A stretch of 49,165 nucleotides of DNA from the NCBI GenBank assembly GCA_021849505.1, contig JAJZSW010000012.1, positions 1 through 49,165 of the forward strand, in the 5' to 3' direction. The notes under the pieces were generated by a model. It ran no database searches. It saw nothing but the letters and a program-made list of their open reading frames with translations, and was not told where the DNA came from. The position numbers were made by a program, and so were the translations under genes. This DNA comes from Pseudomonadota bacterium. Lineage in GTDB: Bacteria; Pseudomonadota; Gammaproteobacteria; Burkholderiales; Rhodocyclaceae. Shown here in pieces: positions 28,086 to 37,353 of the stretch (position 1 is the first letter of the stretch; each line of letters starts with the position of its first letter).

Positions 28086-29983
28086 CGTTCCGCCGCCAGC
28101 GCGGCGATGCAGCGTTGGAATCCTTCCGCCTTGTCCCAGTCCTCGATCGGCACTGGCAGCTTGCGCTGCCAGTTGGGATGCTGGTCTTCGAGTGTGCCGG
28201 GCACGTTGATCTGCTCGGTAAGCCCAAACAGATCCTCGGGCTGGACGACCAGCAGCATGGCCGGGCTGCGCGCGAGATAGGCGTGAATGGCGGCGATGAC
28301 CGCCAGCGTCAGTTCGGGCAGCGCGGCCGGATCCTTGCCCACGCCTGACGGCAGCAGGCCCTCGCGTTCCAGCGCCCAGAGCAGGCGGCCGCGATCCCAG
28401 CCGCGATCGGTGATCAGGCGCTGGCGCAACTCGTCGCTGGGAAACAGCATCAGGCGCGTGCGCACGGCCAGGTCGACGCTGCGCCAGAAGCCGGCGAGCG
28501 TCGGCAGGTCGTGCGTGCCGGCGGCGACCAGCGCCTGGCGCGGCATGTCGGCCGGCAGCCGGAACTGCCCATCGGGATAGCGTTCGAAGATCAGCGGATG
28601 GTAGGACAGCACGCCGGCCGCGAACAGGCGCTCGCGGAAGCCATCCGGCACGGTGCCGAGGTCCTCGCCGATGACGAGACAGGCGTTGCGCAAGCTTTCA
28701 TTAGCAACGAGACCGAGCATGTCCTCGAAGGGGTAATGCACGTAGGCGCCTTCCGTGGCCGGCGTGTCCGGCGGCACCCAGAACAGGCGCGTCAGCCCCA
28801 TCACATGGTCGATGCGCAGCGCACCCGCATGCTTCATGTTGGCGCGCAGGATGTCGATGAAAGGCGCATAGCCGACAGCCCGCAGGCGGTGCGGCACGAA
28901 GGGCGGCAGTCCCCAGTCCTGGCCGAGGAGATTGAGTTCGTCCGGTGGCGCGCCCGTGCTCGCGCCGCCGTTGCCCTCTTTTCCGATGGCGAAGACGGAC
29001 TGCCAGCTCCAGACTTCCGCTCCGCCGGAGTTCGCACCGACAGCGAGGTCCTGGTACAGGCCGATGGCCATGCCGCGTTGTTTCGCGTGCGCGGCAACGG
29101 CAGCGAGTTGCGTGTCGGCGATCCATTGCAGCCAGGCGCTGTAAGCCACCGCGTCGGCATGCGTGCGGGCAAAATCCGCCACGGCCTGCGCAGCGGGATC
29201 GTGGAATTCCTGCGGCCAGGCCGGCCAGCCCCAGGCGCCCGCCGTCTTGCGGAAATGGGCCTGCAGGGCTTCGTAGCGGGCGAAGCGTTCGAGCGCCTCG
29301 CCCTGCTGCACGCGCCAGTCGGCGAAGGCCCGGGCACGGGCGCCGCCGGCCTGCTTGAACCGGTCGAAGAGGAGGGGCAGTATTTCGAACTTCGCCTGGG
29401 CCACGCCAATGTAATCGACGACTTCGGTGGCACGCAGGGCCGCGAGCCGGGCCTGAAAGTCGGCGCTGGCGAAACGGCTCCGCGCCGCTGCGCTGGCGGC
29501 GAATTCCGGCACCGCCTCGACGTCGATGTAGAGCACGTTGAGGAAGGCGCGGTGCGAGGGGCTGTAGGGACTGATGTGCGCCGGATTGTCGGGAAACAGC
29601 GCGTGCAGGGGATTGAGGCCGATGAAGTCACCCCCGGCGGAGGCGACCACGTCGACCAGTTTCGCCAGGTCGCTGAAATCGCCGCTGCCCCAGTTGCGCC
29701 GCGAGCGCAGGCTGTAGAGCTGGACGCTCAGGCCCCAGAATCGGCCGTTGTCGTGCAGCACCGCGGGCTGGAAACAGCGCTCCGCAGTTTCCGGCGCGGG
29801 CGGTTTCGGCAAGGACCGCAGTTCCGCAAGCAGTTCCGCCGGATCGCGCGTCAGGTCGAAATGCATCGCCGCGAGCAGGTCGCGGCGCGCGCTGTTGCTG
29901 GTCGGATGATGGCCGCCCCAGATGTCGTGGTATTCGTGGGCGATGCCGCAGGCGTCGGCCAGCTGTTCGAGGGCTTCTGTCAT
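28082..29983 (-). CDS. malQ: 4-alpha-glucanotransferase (amylomaltase)
   Basis: MalQ moves alpha-1,4-glucan segments between malto-oligosaccharides and releases glucose (GH77). In 633 residues I see an N-terminal accessory region (AHEYHDIWGGHHPTSN), then the catalytic barrel: RSRRNWGSGDFSDL, FIGLNPLHALFP, ISPYSPSHRAFLNVLYID, and LRIDHVMGLTRLFWVPP with the nucleophile Asp. VIGEDLGTVPDGFRE (acid/base Glu) and GTHDLPTLAGFW complete the site. It is somewhat shorter than the E. coli enzyme (694). It overlaps glgX by 4 bases, and the pair would degrade glycogen limit dextrins together with glgP located further right. A dispersed-repeat copy lies within it, read as RFASADF. Confidence 0.95.
   Translation of the reverse strand: MTEALEQLADACGIAHEYHDIWGGHHPTSNSARRDLLAAMHFDLTRDPAELLAELRSLPKPPAPETAERCFQPAVLHDNGRFWGLSVQLYSLRSRRNWGSGDFSDLAKLVDVVASAGGDFIGLNPLHALFPDNPAHISPYSPSHRAFLNVLYIDVEAVPEFAASAAARSRFASADFQARLAALRATEVVDYIGVAQAKFEILPLLFDRFKQAGGARARAFADWRVQQGEALERFARYEALQAHFRKTAGAWGWPAWPQEFHDPAAQAVADFARTHADAVAYSAWLQWIADTQLAAVAAHAKQRGMAIGLYQDLAVGANSGGAEVWSWQSVFAIGKEGNGGASTGAPPDELNLLGQDWGLPPFVPHRLRAVGYAPFIDILRANMKHAGALRIDHVMGLTRLFWVPPDTPATEGAYVHYPFEDMLGLVANESLRNACLVIGEDLGTVPDGFRERLFAAGVLSYHPLIFERYPDGQFRLPADMPRQALVAAGTHDLPTLAGFWRSVDLAVRTRLMLFPSDELRQRLITDRGWDRGRLLWALEREGLLPSGVGKDPAALPELTLAVIAAIHAYLARSPAMLLVVQPEDLFGLTEQINVPGTLEDQHPNWQRKLPVPIEDWDKAEGFQRCIAALAAER
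29456..29481 (+). repeat. 26-bp dispersed repeat, copy 10 (inside malQ, antisense to the gene)
   Basis: Matches the consensus at 23 of 26 positions. In the malQ frame it encodes SRFASADFQ. Confidence 0.78.
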
Positions 29984-32139
29984 CGCCGACTTTCGTCAGG
30001 CGCTTCGGCCACGCACTGCCTCAGCAGGGTCAGCGTGCGCCCCTCGAGCGGATAGCTCTCGCCGCCCGCATAGGCGCCATCGGGCTCCAGGCCAGCGTGA
30101 TAATGGGTATCGAGTTCGACCTGCCAGGCGCAGCCGGCACAAAGGATCGGCAGCACGAAGTCGATGCGTTCGGCATGGGCGTTGAAGAGCACGATGAAAT
30201 TGTTGTCCTGGATGTTGAGTCCGTGCCGGTCGACCTCGCCGAGTGCATCGCCGGAGAGAAAGACGCCGAGGCTGCGGGCATAGTCGCGCGACCACTCCGC
30301 ATCGCTCATCTCGCTGCCGTCGGGTTTGATCCAGTGAATGTCCTTGATGCCCGTGCCCCGGATCGGGCGGCCCTGGAAGAAATTGCGCCGGCGGAAGACC
30401 GGGTGGCGGTGGCGCAGCCGGATCAGGCGCCCGACGAAGTCGAGGAGTTCCCGGTCCTCGGCCGAAAGCTGCCAGTTCACCCAGCTGATCGGATTGTCCT
30501 GGCAATAGGCGTTGTTGTTGCCGCGCTGGCTGCGCCCCATTTCATCGCCGGCCAGCAGCATCGGTACGCCCTGCGAGAGCAGCAGGGTGGCGAGCAGGTT
30601 GCGCTTCTGGCGCGCGCGCAGCGCAAGAATTTCCGGGTCGCTGGATTCGCCCTCCATGCCGCAGTTCCAGGAGAGGTTGTTGTCGGTGCCGTCGCGGTTG
30701 TCTTCGCCGTTGCTCTCGTTGTGCTTCTTGTCGTAGCTGACGAGGTCGCGCAGCGTGAAGCCGTCGTGCGCGGTGATGAAATTCACGCTGGCGTAGGGGC
30801 GGCGGCCGTTGCGGGCGTAGAGGTCGCTCGAACCGGTGATGCGCGTCGCGAACTCGCCGATCTTGCCGCCGTCGCCGCGCCAGAAGGCGCGCATGCAGTC
30901 ACGGTAGCGGTCGTTCCATTCGGCCCAGCCGAGCGGGAAATTGCCGACCTGGTAGCCGCCTTCGCCGAGGTCCCAGGGCTCGGCGATCAGCTTCACGCGC
31001 GACAGCACCGGATCCTGGTGCAGGATGTCGAAGAAGGCGCCGAAGTGATTGACGGCGTGCTGCTCGCGGCCGAGCGAGGCGGCGAGATCGAAGCGGAAGC
31101 CGTCGACGTGCATCTCCTGCACCCAGTAGCGCAGCGAATCCATCACCAGCTGCAGCACGCGCGGATGCTCGAGGTTCAAGGTGTTGCCGCAGCCGGTGTA
31201 GTCGCGGTAGAAGCGCGGATTGTCCGCCTGCAGGCGGTAATAGACGCTGTTGTCGATGCCCTTGAAGCTCAGGGTCGGCCCGAGATGGTGGCCTTCGGCC
31301 GTATGGTTGTAGACCACGTCGAGGATCACCTCGATGCCCGCCGAATGCAGGGTCTTGACCATGGTCTTGAATTCCTTGGGCGAGCGGCTGGCGGAATAAC
31401 GCTGGTCGGGTGCGAAGTAGCCGATCGAGTTATAGCCCCAGTAGTTGCGCTTGCCCTGGTCGACGAGGTGGCGGTCATCGACGAAGCTGTGGGTCGGCAT
31501 CAGCTCCACCGAGGTGACGCCGAGGCGCTTGAGATGGGCGATCACCGGCGCGGTGGCCAGCCCGGCATAGGTGCCGCGCAGGGCGGGGGGAACGTCCGGA
31601 TGCTCGATGGTGAAACCGCGCACGTGCAGCTCGTAGATCACCATCTCGTGGAAGGGAATGTTCGGCGAGCGGTCGTCGCCCCAGGAGAAGGCCGGGTCGG
31701 TGACGCGGCACTTGGGCATCTGGCGCGCGTTGTCGCGGGTATCGGGCACGTCGTCGCCGGCACCGACCCGATAGCCGAAATGGGCATCGCTCCAGTCGAG
31801 CGGGCCGGCGATGTCGCGCGCGTAGGGGTCGATCAGCAGCTTGTTCGGGTTAAAGCGGTGGCCGCGCTGCGGGTCGTAGGGCCCATGCACGCGGTAGCCG
31901 TAGAGCAGGCCGGGGCGCGCCTCGGGCAGGTAGCAGTGCCAGATCAGGTCGGTCTGCTCGCGCAGGACGATGCGCTGGACCTCATGCTGGCCGGTAGGAT
32001 CGAACAGGCACAGCTCGACCTTCTCGGCGTGCTCGGAAAACAGGGCGAAATTGACGCCCTCGCCATCCCAGGTGGCGCCGCGCGGATAGGGCGCGCCGGG
32101 CCAGACGGCGGTGATCGGAAAGTGATGGACTTGTTGCAT
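29980..32139 (-). CDS. glgX: Glycogen debranching enzyme GlgX (isoamylase type)
   Basis: GlgX hydrolyses alpha-1,6 branches left after phosphorylase action. The 719-residue protein has an N-terminal CBM48-like domain (GAPYPRGATWDGEGVNFALF, YGYRVHGPYDPQRGHRFNP). The GH13 barrel shows HSFVDDRHLVDQGKRNYWGY, DVVYNHTAEGHH, VDGFRFDLAASLGRE with the nucleophile Asp, LIAEPWDLGEGGYQVG with the acid/base Glu, and FITAHDGFTLRDLVSY. NWQLSAEDRELLDFV and ILCAGCAWQVELDT are typical of the C-terminal part. It lies directly upstream of malQ with a 4-base overlap. Confidence 0.96.
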   Translation of the reverse strand: MQQVHHFPITAVWPGAPYPRGATWDGEGVNFALFSEHAEKVELCLFDPTGQHEVQRIVLREQTDLIWHCYLPEARPGLLYGYRVHGPYDPQRGHRFNPNKLLIDPYARDIAGPLDWSDAHFGYRVGAGDDVPDTRDNARQMPKCRVTDPAFSWGDDRSPNIPFHEMVIYELHVRGFTIEHPDVPPALRGTYAGLATAPVIAHLKRLGVTSVELMPTHSFVDDRHLVDQGKRNYWGYNSIGYFAPDQRYSASRSPKEFKTMVKTLHSAGIEVILDVVYNHTAEGHHLGPTLSFKGIDNSVYYRLQADNPRFYRDYTGCGNTLNLEHPRVLQLVMDSLRYWVQEMHVDGFRFDLAASLGREQHAVNHFGAFFDILHQDPVLSRVKLIAEPWDLGEGGYQVGNFPLGWAEWNDRYRDCMRAFWRGDGGKIGEFATRITGSSDLYARNGRRPYASVNFITAHDGFTLRDLVSYDKKHNESNGEDNRDGTDNNLSWNCGMEGESSDPEILALRARQKRNLLATLLLSQGVPMLLAGDEMGRSQRGNNNAYCQDNPISWVNWQLSAEDRELLDFVGRLIRLRHRHPVFRRRNFFQGRPIRGTGIKDIHWIKPDGSEMSDAEWSRDYARSLGVFLSGDALGEVDRHGLNIQDNNFIVLFNAHAERIDFVLPILCAGCAWQVELDTHYHAGLEPDGAYAGGESYPLEGRTLTLLRQCVAEAPDESRR

Positions 32140-32202
32140 GGCGAAAAGGCAGCGGAAGCAGGCGAGCGGCGCCGCGAGAGAGTAGCACGGTTATCCTGTT
32201 GC

Positions 32203-32228
32203 CGTGCCGTCTCTTCAGCGCCGACTTT
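32203..32228 (-). repeat. 26-bp dispersed repeat, copy 11 (3 bases after the chemoreceptor stop)
   Basis: Matches the consensus at 24 of 26 positions on the minus strand. It starts 3 bases after the stop of the chemoreceptor gene, on the same strand, in the 92-base gap before glgX. Confidence 0.86.
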
Positions 32229-32231
32229 GCC

Positions 32232-34328
32232 TTACTTCACGAGGCGGAAACTATTCACCGCGGCGCGCAGTGCCTCGGCCATGGCGAGCAGTTCGCGCAC
32301 CGCCAGGTCGGTTTCTTGCGAGGCGGCGACGTTGCCGTCAATCAGCATGGCGATCTGCTCGATGTTGCTGCTGACCTGTTCGCTGGCGATGACTTGTTCG
32401 TGCGCCGCCTCGGCGATATGGCGGGCCATGTCGGCGACCTGTTCCGTGACGGCGGTGACCTGCGAGAGCCCTTCGCCGCTCTCGCGGATCATTTCGTTGC
32501 CCAGGGAGACTTCACTGACGGCGCGCTCCATCGAGGCCACCGCGCTGTCGGTCACGCTGCGGATCTCGGCCACCGTGGCGGCGATGTCCTTGGTACTCGT
32601 GGAGGTTCGCTCGGCGAGCTTGCGCACCTCGTCGGCCACGACGGCGAAGCCGCGGCCCTGCTCCCCGGCACGCGCCGCCTCGATGGCAGCATTGAGGGCA
32701 AGCAGGTTGGTCTGGTCGGCGATTTCCCGGATGACCTGGGTGATGACGCCGATCTTGGCGATGGCGCGGTCGAGTTCGGCGATCGTGGAACTGGATTGCT
32801 CCACGGAACTGACCACCCGGCCGGTGGCCTCCATGCTGTGCCGCATGCTGCCCTGTGCCTTGACGACTTCCTGCTGGGCGGCATTGGTGGTGCTCGATAC
32901 CGTGGCGGCCGAGCTGGCGACTTCCTTGACCGACTGGCTGAATTCCTCGGTCGCGGTGGCCACCGACTGGGATTTGTCGCGCTGCAGTTCCGACTGCTCG
33001 ATCACGCCAGAAGTTTGCGTGCGTACCTGCCTGGAGTGTTCCTCGATGCCGAGCGCGGTCATGCGAATCTCGTCGAGGGTCGCCTTGACCCGCACCTGCA
33101 TGGCGGCCAGCGCCGCCAGCGCCTGGCCGGTTTCGTCGCGACCGGAGATATCGATGTCTTCGGTCAGATCGCCTTCGCCGATCCGGTCGAAATGCCGGAC
33201 GATCCGGCGCAACGGCGCGACGACGAAACGCATCAGGAACCAGGCGGCCAGCGCCACCAGCAGCAGGGCCATGGCAGTGCCCACCATGCTCAGCGCGAAC
33301 ATCGACTGGTAACGTTCGTTGCCCGCCTGCCGGGCCTTGTCGCCCTGGCGCGAAAGATAATCCTGCAATGCTTCGCCGGTGCGTGCCACCTCGCTGTACA
33401 TTGGATTGATCTGCTTGAGCAACAGGCCCTGCGCGGCATCGTAGTTGCCGGCCAGGATCGCTTCACGCGCCAGTTTCACGCCTTCGCCGGAAAACTTGTC
33501 GCGCGCGGCGAAGAAGGCGTCGGCCAGCGCACGCTCTTCGGCCGACTTGGTTGTCTTCTCGTAATCCGCCCGCAGGGCCTCGATGACCTCGCGATTCTTG
33601 AGTGTTCCATCGACATGGACGTTGACCGGGTGGTCATGCATCTTGTGGTAGGGATTTTCAGGGCTGTGCTGCAACGCCAGCATGATCTGCGCCCGGTTGT
33701 CGCCCATGCGCTCGATCATGCGCGCGATGGCGACGGACGGTTTCTGATGCTCGTCGTAGGCGGCTTCAAGATCCTTGTTCGCTGCGCTAAGGCCGAGCAC
33801 ACCGACCGCCGTGCCGACCAGGATCAGGGTCGCCATCAGGCCCATCATGCCCATGAGCCGGGTGCGAATCGACAGGCGCTTGTGCCAGGGCGTCCTGACA
33901 AGTTTTTCGAGATTGACACTGCCCGCGTTGATACGTTGGTAGAGGTCCTCTGCGGCGGCGATCTCGGCGCGCGTTGGTTCCGAGCGTACGGAAAGGTAGC
34001 CAGTTGCCTGGCCGTTCGCCAAGAGCGGCGCGACGAGTGCCTTGACCCAGTAGTGGTCGCCGTTCTTGGTGCGATTCTTGACGATACCGGTCCAAGGGTA
34101 GCCCCCCTTGACCGTATCCCACAGCCACTTGAACGCGGCTGGCGGCATATCCGGATGGCGCACGATGTTATGGCTCTTGCCCATCAACTCTTCGCGAGTG
34201 AAGCCGGAAAGATCGACGAAAGTGTCGTTGACCTGAGTGATGATGCCCTTCAGGTCGGTTTTCGAGACGATGTATCTCCCCGAGGGAAACGGAATCTCGC
34301 GTTGCGTGACGGGTTGATTGTTTTTCAT
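32232..34328 (-). CDS. Methyl-accepting chemotaxis protein with N-terminal PAS domain
   Basis: A 698-residue chemoreceptor. The N terminus (about 1-120) is an Aer-like PAS domain ([15 protein letters not shown]-type start, [46 protein letters not shown]), which may bind FAD or another small ligand. A first membrane helix at about 157-178 and a second at about 345-365 ([19 protein letters not shown]) bracket a roughly 165-residue periplasmic four-helix sensor. HAMP follows ([20 protein letters not shown]), then the signalling domain with the hairpin tip [20 protein letters not shown]. It thus has two possible sensory inputs, cytosolic and periplasmic. No che genes are nearby. The first PAS residues quoted are approximate in spacing. 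Confidence 0.93.
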   Translation of the reverse strand: MKNNQPVTQREIPFPSGRYIVSKTDLKGIITQVNDTFVDLSGFTREELMGKSHNIVRHPDMPPAAFKWLWDTVKGGYPWTGIVKNRTKNGDHYWVKALVAPLLANGQATGYLSVRSEPTRAEIAAAEDLYQRINAGSVNLEKLVRTPWHKRLSIRTRLMGMMGLMATLILVGTAVGVLGLSAANKDLEAAYDEHQKPSVAIARMIERMGDNRAQIMLALQHSPENPYHKMHDHPVNVHVDGTLKNREVIEALRADYEKTTKSAEERALADAFFAARDKFSGEGVKLAREAILAGNYDAAQGLLLKQINPMYSEVARTGEALQDYLSRQGDKARQAGNERYQSMFALSMVGTAMALLLVALAAWFLMRFVVAPLRRIVRHFDRIGEGDLTEDIDISGRDETGQALAALAAMQVRVKATLDEIRMTALGIEEHSRQVRTQTSGVIEQSELQRDKSQSVATATEEFSQSVKEVASSAATVSSTTNAAQQEVVKAQGSMRHSMEATGRVVSSVEQSSSTIAELDRAIAKIGVITQVIREIADQTNLLALNAAIEAARAGEQGRGFAVVADEVRKLAERTSTSTKDIAATVAEIRSVTDSAVASMERAVSEVSLGNEMIRESGEGLSQVTAVTEQVADMARHIAEAAHEQVIASEQVSSNIEQIAMLIDGNVAASQETDLAVRELLAMAEALRAAVNSFRLVK

Positions 34329-34442
34329 TAAGTTTTTCTCCCAAGTGGCCGCGCCTATTCTGCCAAAAGCAATAGGGAATTAGCCATTTTCGGGAAACCC
34401 CGAACAGACGGAGAAAAACCGTCGTCCTGCGAGCGCCGATTT

Positions 34443-34937
34443 TCAAAGAAAACGCTTGAGGATCTTTCGGCTGTGCGCGTCGAGGGCGTTGCGGTCGCGG
34501 ATCAGGTAGTGGATGCCATTGCTGTCGGCGATCAGCAGCCCGTTGATTCCCGCCGCACCCTTGAGGCGGCGGATGTCGTCCTCGCTCTTGAGGATCAGCT
34601 CGGTCGCGCCGCGGTCGGTCTCGACCTGCCAGGTACTCGGAGTCGCGTAGCTGCCGACGGTGACGATGCGCTGGATCACGGGCATGAACTCGCGCTGGGC
34701 GAATTCCTCGGCGAGCAGGCTGCGCGTTACTTCCGGCAGGTCGTCCAGCCGCTCGATCCATTGGAGTTCCTTGCCTTCGGCCGAGACCAGCGACAAGCCC
34801 TGGTCGGGAGCGCTGAGCGCGAAGGCGCGTACCGGCGTCACGCCCTCGTGCCGTGTGCCGCCCGCATCGACATAGACCAGCTTGCCGAAGGCGTTGCGGC
34901 TCAGGGTGAAGGGTGAAGTGACCGGTTTCCTGCTCAT
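34443..34937 (-). CDS. DUF1854 protein of the cyanophycin locus
   Basis: A 164-residue cytosolic protein of the DUF1854 family, which I recall being annotated as cyanophycin-metabolism associated because it travels with cphA genes. Seen: SRNAFGKLVYVDAGG at the N terminus, RAFALSAPDQGLSLV, IERLDDLP, REFMPVIQRI, and YLIRDRNALDAHSRKIL at the end, typical of the family. It overlaps the ABC transporter gene upstream by 4 bases, so the two products are probably made together. The biochemical function is unknown; a role in export, regulation or polymer handling would be guesswork. Confidence 0.85.
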   Translation of the reverse strand: MSRKPVTSPFTLSRNAFGKLVYVDAGGTRHEGVTPVRAFALSAPDQGLSLVSAEGKELQWIERLDDLPEVTRSLLAEEFAQREFMPVIQRIVTVGSYATPSTWQVETDRGATELILKSEDDIRRLKGAAGINGLLIADSNGIHYLIRDRNALDAHSRKILKRFL

Positions 34938-37213
34938 GCCAGCGCCTCCCGTTCGGCGGCCTTCGGCTCGGGCAGCCGAGCCGGCACGACCTCTTTGTCC
35001 GGTCCCATGACTTCGCCGAGCGGCGGCGGTTCGTCGAGCTGCTTGCTTTGCGCCATGTAAAGGCGCCAGTAGTGGCCTTCGCGTGCCATCAGGTCGTCGT
35101 GGTTGCCGATCTCGACGATCCTGCCGCGATCCATGACGATGAGCCGGTCGGCGCGCCGCAGCGTGGAGAGCCGGTGGGCGATGGCGATGGTAGTGCGACC
35201 GCGGATCAGGTTGTTGAGCGCGCTCTGGATCTCGAACTCGGTCTCGGTATCGACCGCCGAAGTGGCTTCGTCGAGGATCAGGATCTTCGGGTCGATCAGC
35301 AGGGCGCGGGCGATGGAAATGCGCTGGCGCTCGCCGCCGGACAGGGCCTGGCCGCGCTCACCAACCAGAGAGTCGTAGCCGTAAGGCTGGCGCAGGATGA
35401 ATTCGTGGGCGTGGGCGGCGCGCGCGGCGGCGACGATCTCCGCGCGCGTGGCATCCGGCTTGCCGTAGGCGATGTTCTCGGCGATGGTGCCGAAGAACAG
35501 GAAGGGCTCCTGCAGCACCAGTCCGATGTGCTTGCGGTAGTCGGCGACGCGCACGCTGCGCAGATCGACGCCCTCGACCTTGATGCCGCCTTCGCTGACG
35601 TCGTAGAAGCGGCAGATCAGATTGACCAGGGTGCTCTTGCCCGAGCCACTGTGGCCGACGAGGCCGATCATCTCGCCCGGCCTGATGTCGAGATCGATGC
35701 CCTTGAGGATGGCGCGATTGCCGTAGCGGAAGTGGACGTTCTCGACGCGGATGCCGCCGGTCACGGGCGGCAACGCCTGCGGTTTGGCGGGATCGGGCAC
35801 GCTCGACACGTGGTCGAGGATGTCGAAGATGCGCTTGGCGCCGGCTGCGGCCTTCTGCGTGTGCGAGACGATGCGGCTCATCGAATCCATGCGCGTGTAG
35901 AAGCGCGAGATGTAGGCAAGGAAGGCGGTCAGCACGCCGACCGTGATGGTGTCCCGCGTGATCAGCCAGATGCCGAACACCCAGACCACCAGTACGCCGA
36001 TCTCGGTGAGCAGGCCCACGGTCGGGGCGAACAGCGACCAGACGCGGTTCAGGCGGTCATTGACGTACAGGTTGTGTTTGTTCGCATCGCGGAAGCGCTC
36101 GGCCTCGCGGGATTCCTGCGCGAAGGCCTTGACGACGCGGATGCCGGGAATCGTGTCGGCGAGCACGCTGGTCACCTCGGCCCAGACCCGGTCGATCTGC
36201 TCGAAGCCGGTGCGCAGCCGGTCGCGCACGATATGGATCAGCCAGGCGATGATCGGCAGCGGCACCAGCGTGACGAGCGCCAGCCAGGGATTGATCGTGA
36301 ACAGGATGAGCGCGGTCATCGCGATCATCAGCACGTCGGTGGCGAAGTCGAGCAGGTGCAGGGAAAGGAAAACGTTGAGGCGGTCGGTCTCGGTGCCGAT
36401 GCGCGCCAGCAGGTCGCCGGTGCGCTTGCCGCCGAAATATTCGAGGGACAGCTTCAGCAAATGCTCGTAGGTCGTCGTGCGCAGGTCGGCGCCGATGCGT
36501 TCGGACACCAGCGCGAGGAGATAGGTGCGCGCCCAGCCGAGCCCCCAGGCGAGAACCGCTGCGCCGAGCAGGCCGCCGAGCAGCCAGGCGACCTTCGTCC
36601 AGTCGACGGGCTGGCCGTTCTGGTAGGGGATCAGCACGTCGTCCATCAGCGGCATGGTCAGGTAGGGCGGCACCAGCGTCGCGGCCGTGGCGGCCAGCGT
36701 CAGCAGGAAGCCGGCGAGCAGCATGCCCTTGTAGGGCCTGGCGAAGCGCCAGATGCGCAGCAGGGTCCAGGTCGAGGGCGGCGTGTGCAGTTCGCGCGCG
36801 CAGTTGGGGCACTCTTCCTCATCCGGCGGGATCGGACCCTGGCAGATCGGACAGATCGCGGCGATGGCAGGGGGCGGGGGCTGGCCGCTGACGAGGCTGT
36901 CGCGCTGCCGGTTGAATTCTCGCTCGAAGCGCAGCGCAGCCGGGTTGCGGCTCAGGGTGTAGTGCCAGCGGGCCAGCAGGCCGTGCGCGGAAAAGAGTTC
37001 GAGGGTGCCGACGCCGGCATGGTCGTGGTGGGCGACTGTCAGGTCGGCGGTCAGCGGCCAGGACTGGTCGCCGGAATGGATTCGCCGTTCGGTCAGCCGC
37101 AACAGGCCAAGACGGAAATCGAGACGAGCATCGAGGTCGATTTCCAGCGTGGCCAGCGTCTGTTCGCTGTCTTTTTCGGGCATGGCCTGGAGTAAAGTGT
37201 CGGATGCTGTCAC
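34934..37213 (-). CDS. ABC exporter with N-terminal zinc ribbon, cyanophycin locus
   Basis: A 759-residue half-transporter fused to its ATPase. Residues 1-120 are a soluble domain; at about 121-140 lies a zinc ribbon, CPICQGPIPPDEEECPNC. An exporter membrane domain with six helices follows (for example GMLLAGFLLTLAATAATLV and VLMIAMTALILFTI). The nucleotide-binding domain has Walker A GLVGHSGSGKSTLV, Q-loop LVLQEPFLFFG, signature LSGGERQRISIARALL, Walker B ILILDEATSAVD and H-loop AHRLSTL. I take the GTG at 37213 as start; the ATG at 37183 is equally possible. It is divergent from cphA' across a 140-base gap. What it exports is not known. Confidence 0.9.
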   Translation of the reverse strand: MTASDTLLQAMPEKDSEQTLATLEIDLDARLDFRLGLLRLTERRIHSGDQSWPLTADLTVAHHDHAGVGTLELFSAHGLLARWHYTLSRNPAALRFEREFNRQRDSLVSGQPPPPAIAAICPICQGPIPPDEEECPNCARELHTPPSTWTLLRIWRFARPYKGMLLAGFLLTLAATAATLVPPYLTMPLMDDVLIPYQNGQPVDWTKVAWLLGGLLGAAVLAWGLGWARTYLLALVSERIGADLRTTTYEHLLKLSLEYFGGKRTGDLLARIGTETDRLNVFLSLHLLDFATDVLMIAMTALILFTINPWLALVTLVPLPIIAWLIHIVRDRLRTGFEQIDRVWAEVTSVLADTIPGIRVVKAFAQESREAERFRDANKHNLYVNDRLNRVWSLFAPTVGLLTEIGVLVVWVFGIWLITRDTITVGVLTAFLAYISRFYTRMDSMSRIVSHTQKAAAGAKRIFDILDHVSSVPDPAKPQALPPVTGGIRVENVHFRYGNRAILKGIDLDIRPGEMIGLVGHSGSGKSTLVNLICRFYDVSEGGIKVEGVDLRSVRVADYRKHIGLVLQEPFLFFGTIAENIAYGKPDATRAEIVAAARAAHAHEFILRQPYGYDSLVGERGQALSGGERQRISIARALLIDPKILILDEATSAVDTETEFEIQSALNNLIRGRTTIAIAHRLSTLRRADRLIVMDRGRIVEIGNHDDLMAREGHYWRLYMAQSKQLDEPPPLGEVMGPDKEVVPARLPEPKAAEREALA

Positions 37214-37249
37214 GAAGAAAATCTCTATTTTGCGACCAGAATGATACGG

Positions 37250-37275
37250 CGTGCCGTCATGCCGGCGCCGACTTT
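37250..37275 (-). repeat. 26-bp dispersed repeat, copy 12 (between divergent cyanophycin-locus genes)
   Basis: Matches the consensus at 25 of 26 positions on the minus strand. It is the only intergenic copy not placed directly after a stop codon; it lies 37 bases upstream of the ABC exporter start, where a promoter would be expected. Confidence 0.87.
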
Positions 37276-37278
37276 TAT

Positions 37279-37307
37279 TTTTGGATGAAATGTCAGCTTT
37301 TGGATGA
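37279..37307 (+). promoter_or_regulatory. Pair of 10-bp direct repeats upstream of cphA'
   Basis: TTTTGGATGA occurs at 37279-37288 and again at 37298-37307, 19 bases apart, in the AT-rich part of the 140-base divergent gap. The spacing is close to two helical turns, as for tandem binding sites of a regulator. No convincing -35/-10 pair was found, and cphA' has no clear Shine-Dalgarno. Confidence 0.35.
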
Positions 37308-37353
37308 TCAACGCGTTATAGCGTCCTGAAGTTTCAATAAAGCACATATACAG

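Noticed and set aside
32185-32207. Hairpin GCACGG/CCGTGC between the chemoreceptor and glgX
   Set aside because: Six base pairs with an 11-base loop and no T run on either strand; not convincing as a terminator.
32203-32228. Possible Neisseria-type DNA uptake sequence (GCCGTCT core)
   Set aside because: Several repeat copies contain TGCCGTC on one strand, but none has the full GCCGTCTGAA, and the conserved unit here is much longer. At most it is an analogy.
34389-34404. Hairpin TTCGGG/CCCGAA after the DUF1854 gene
   Set aside because: Only six base pairs, followed by AAAATGG on the transcribed strand and no T run, so not called a terminator.
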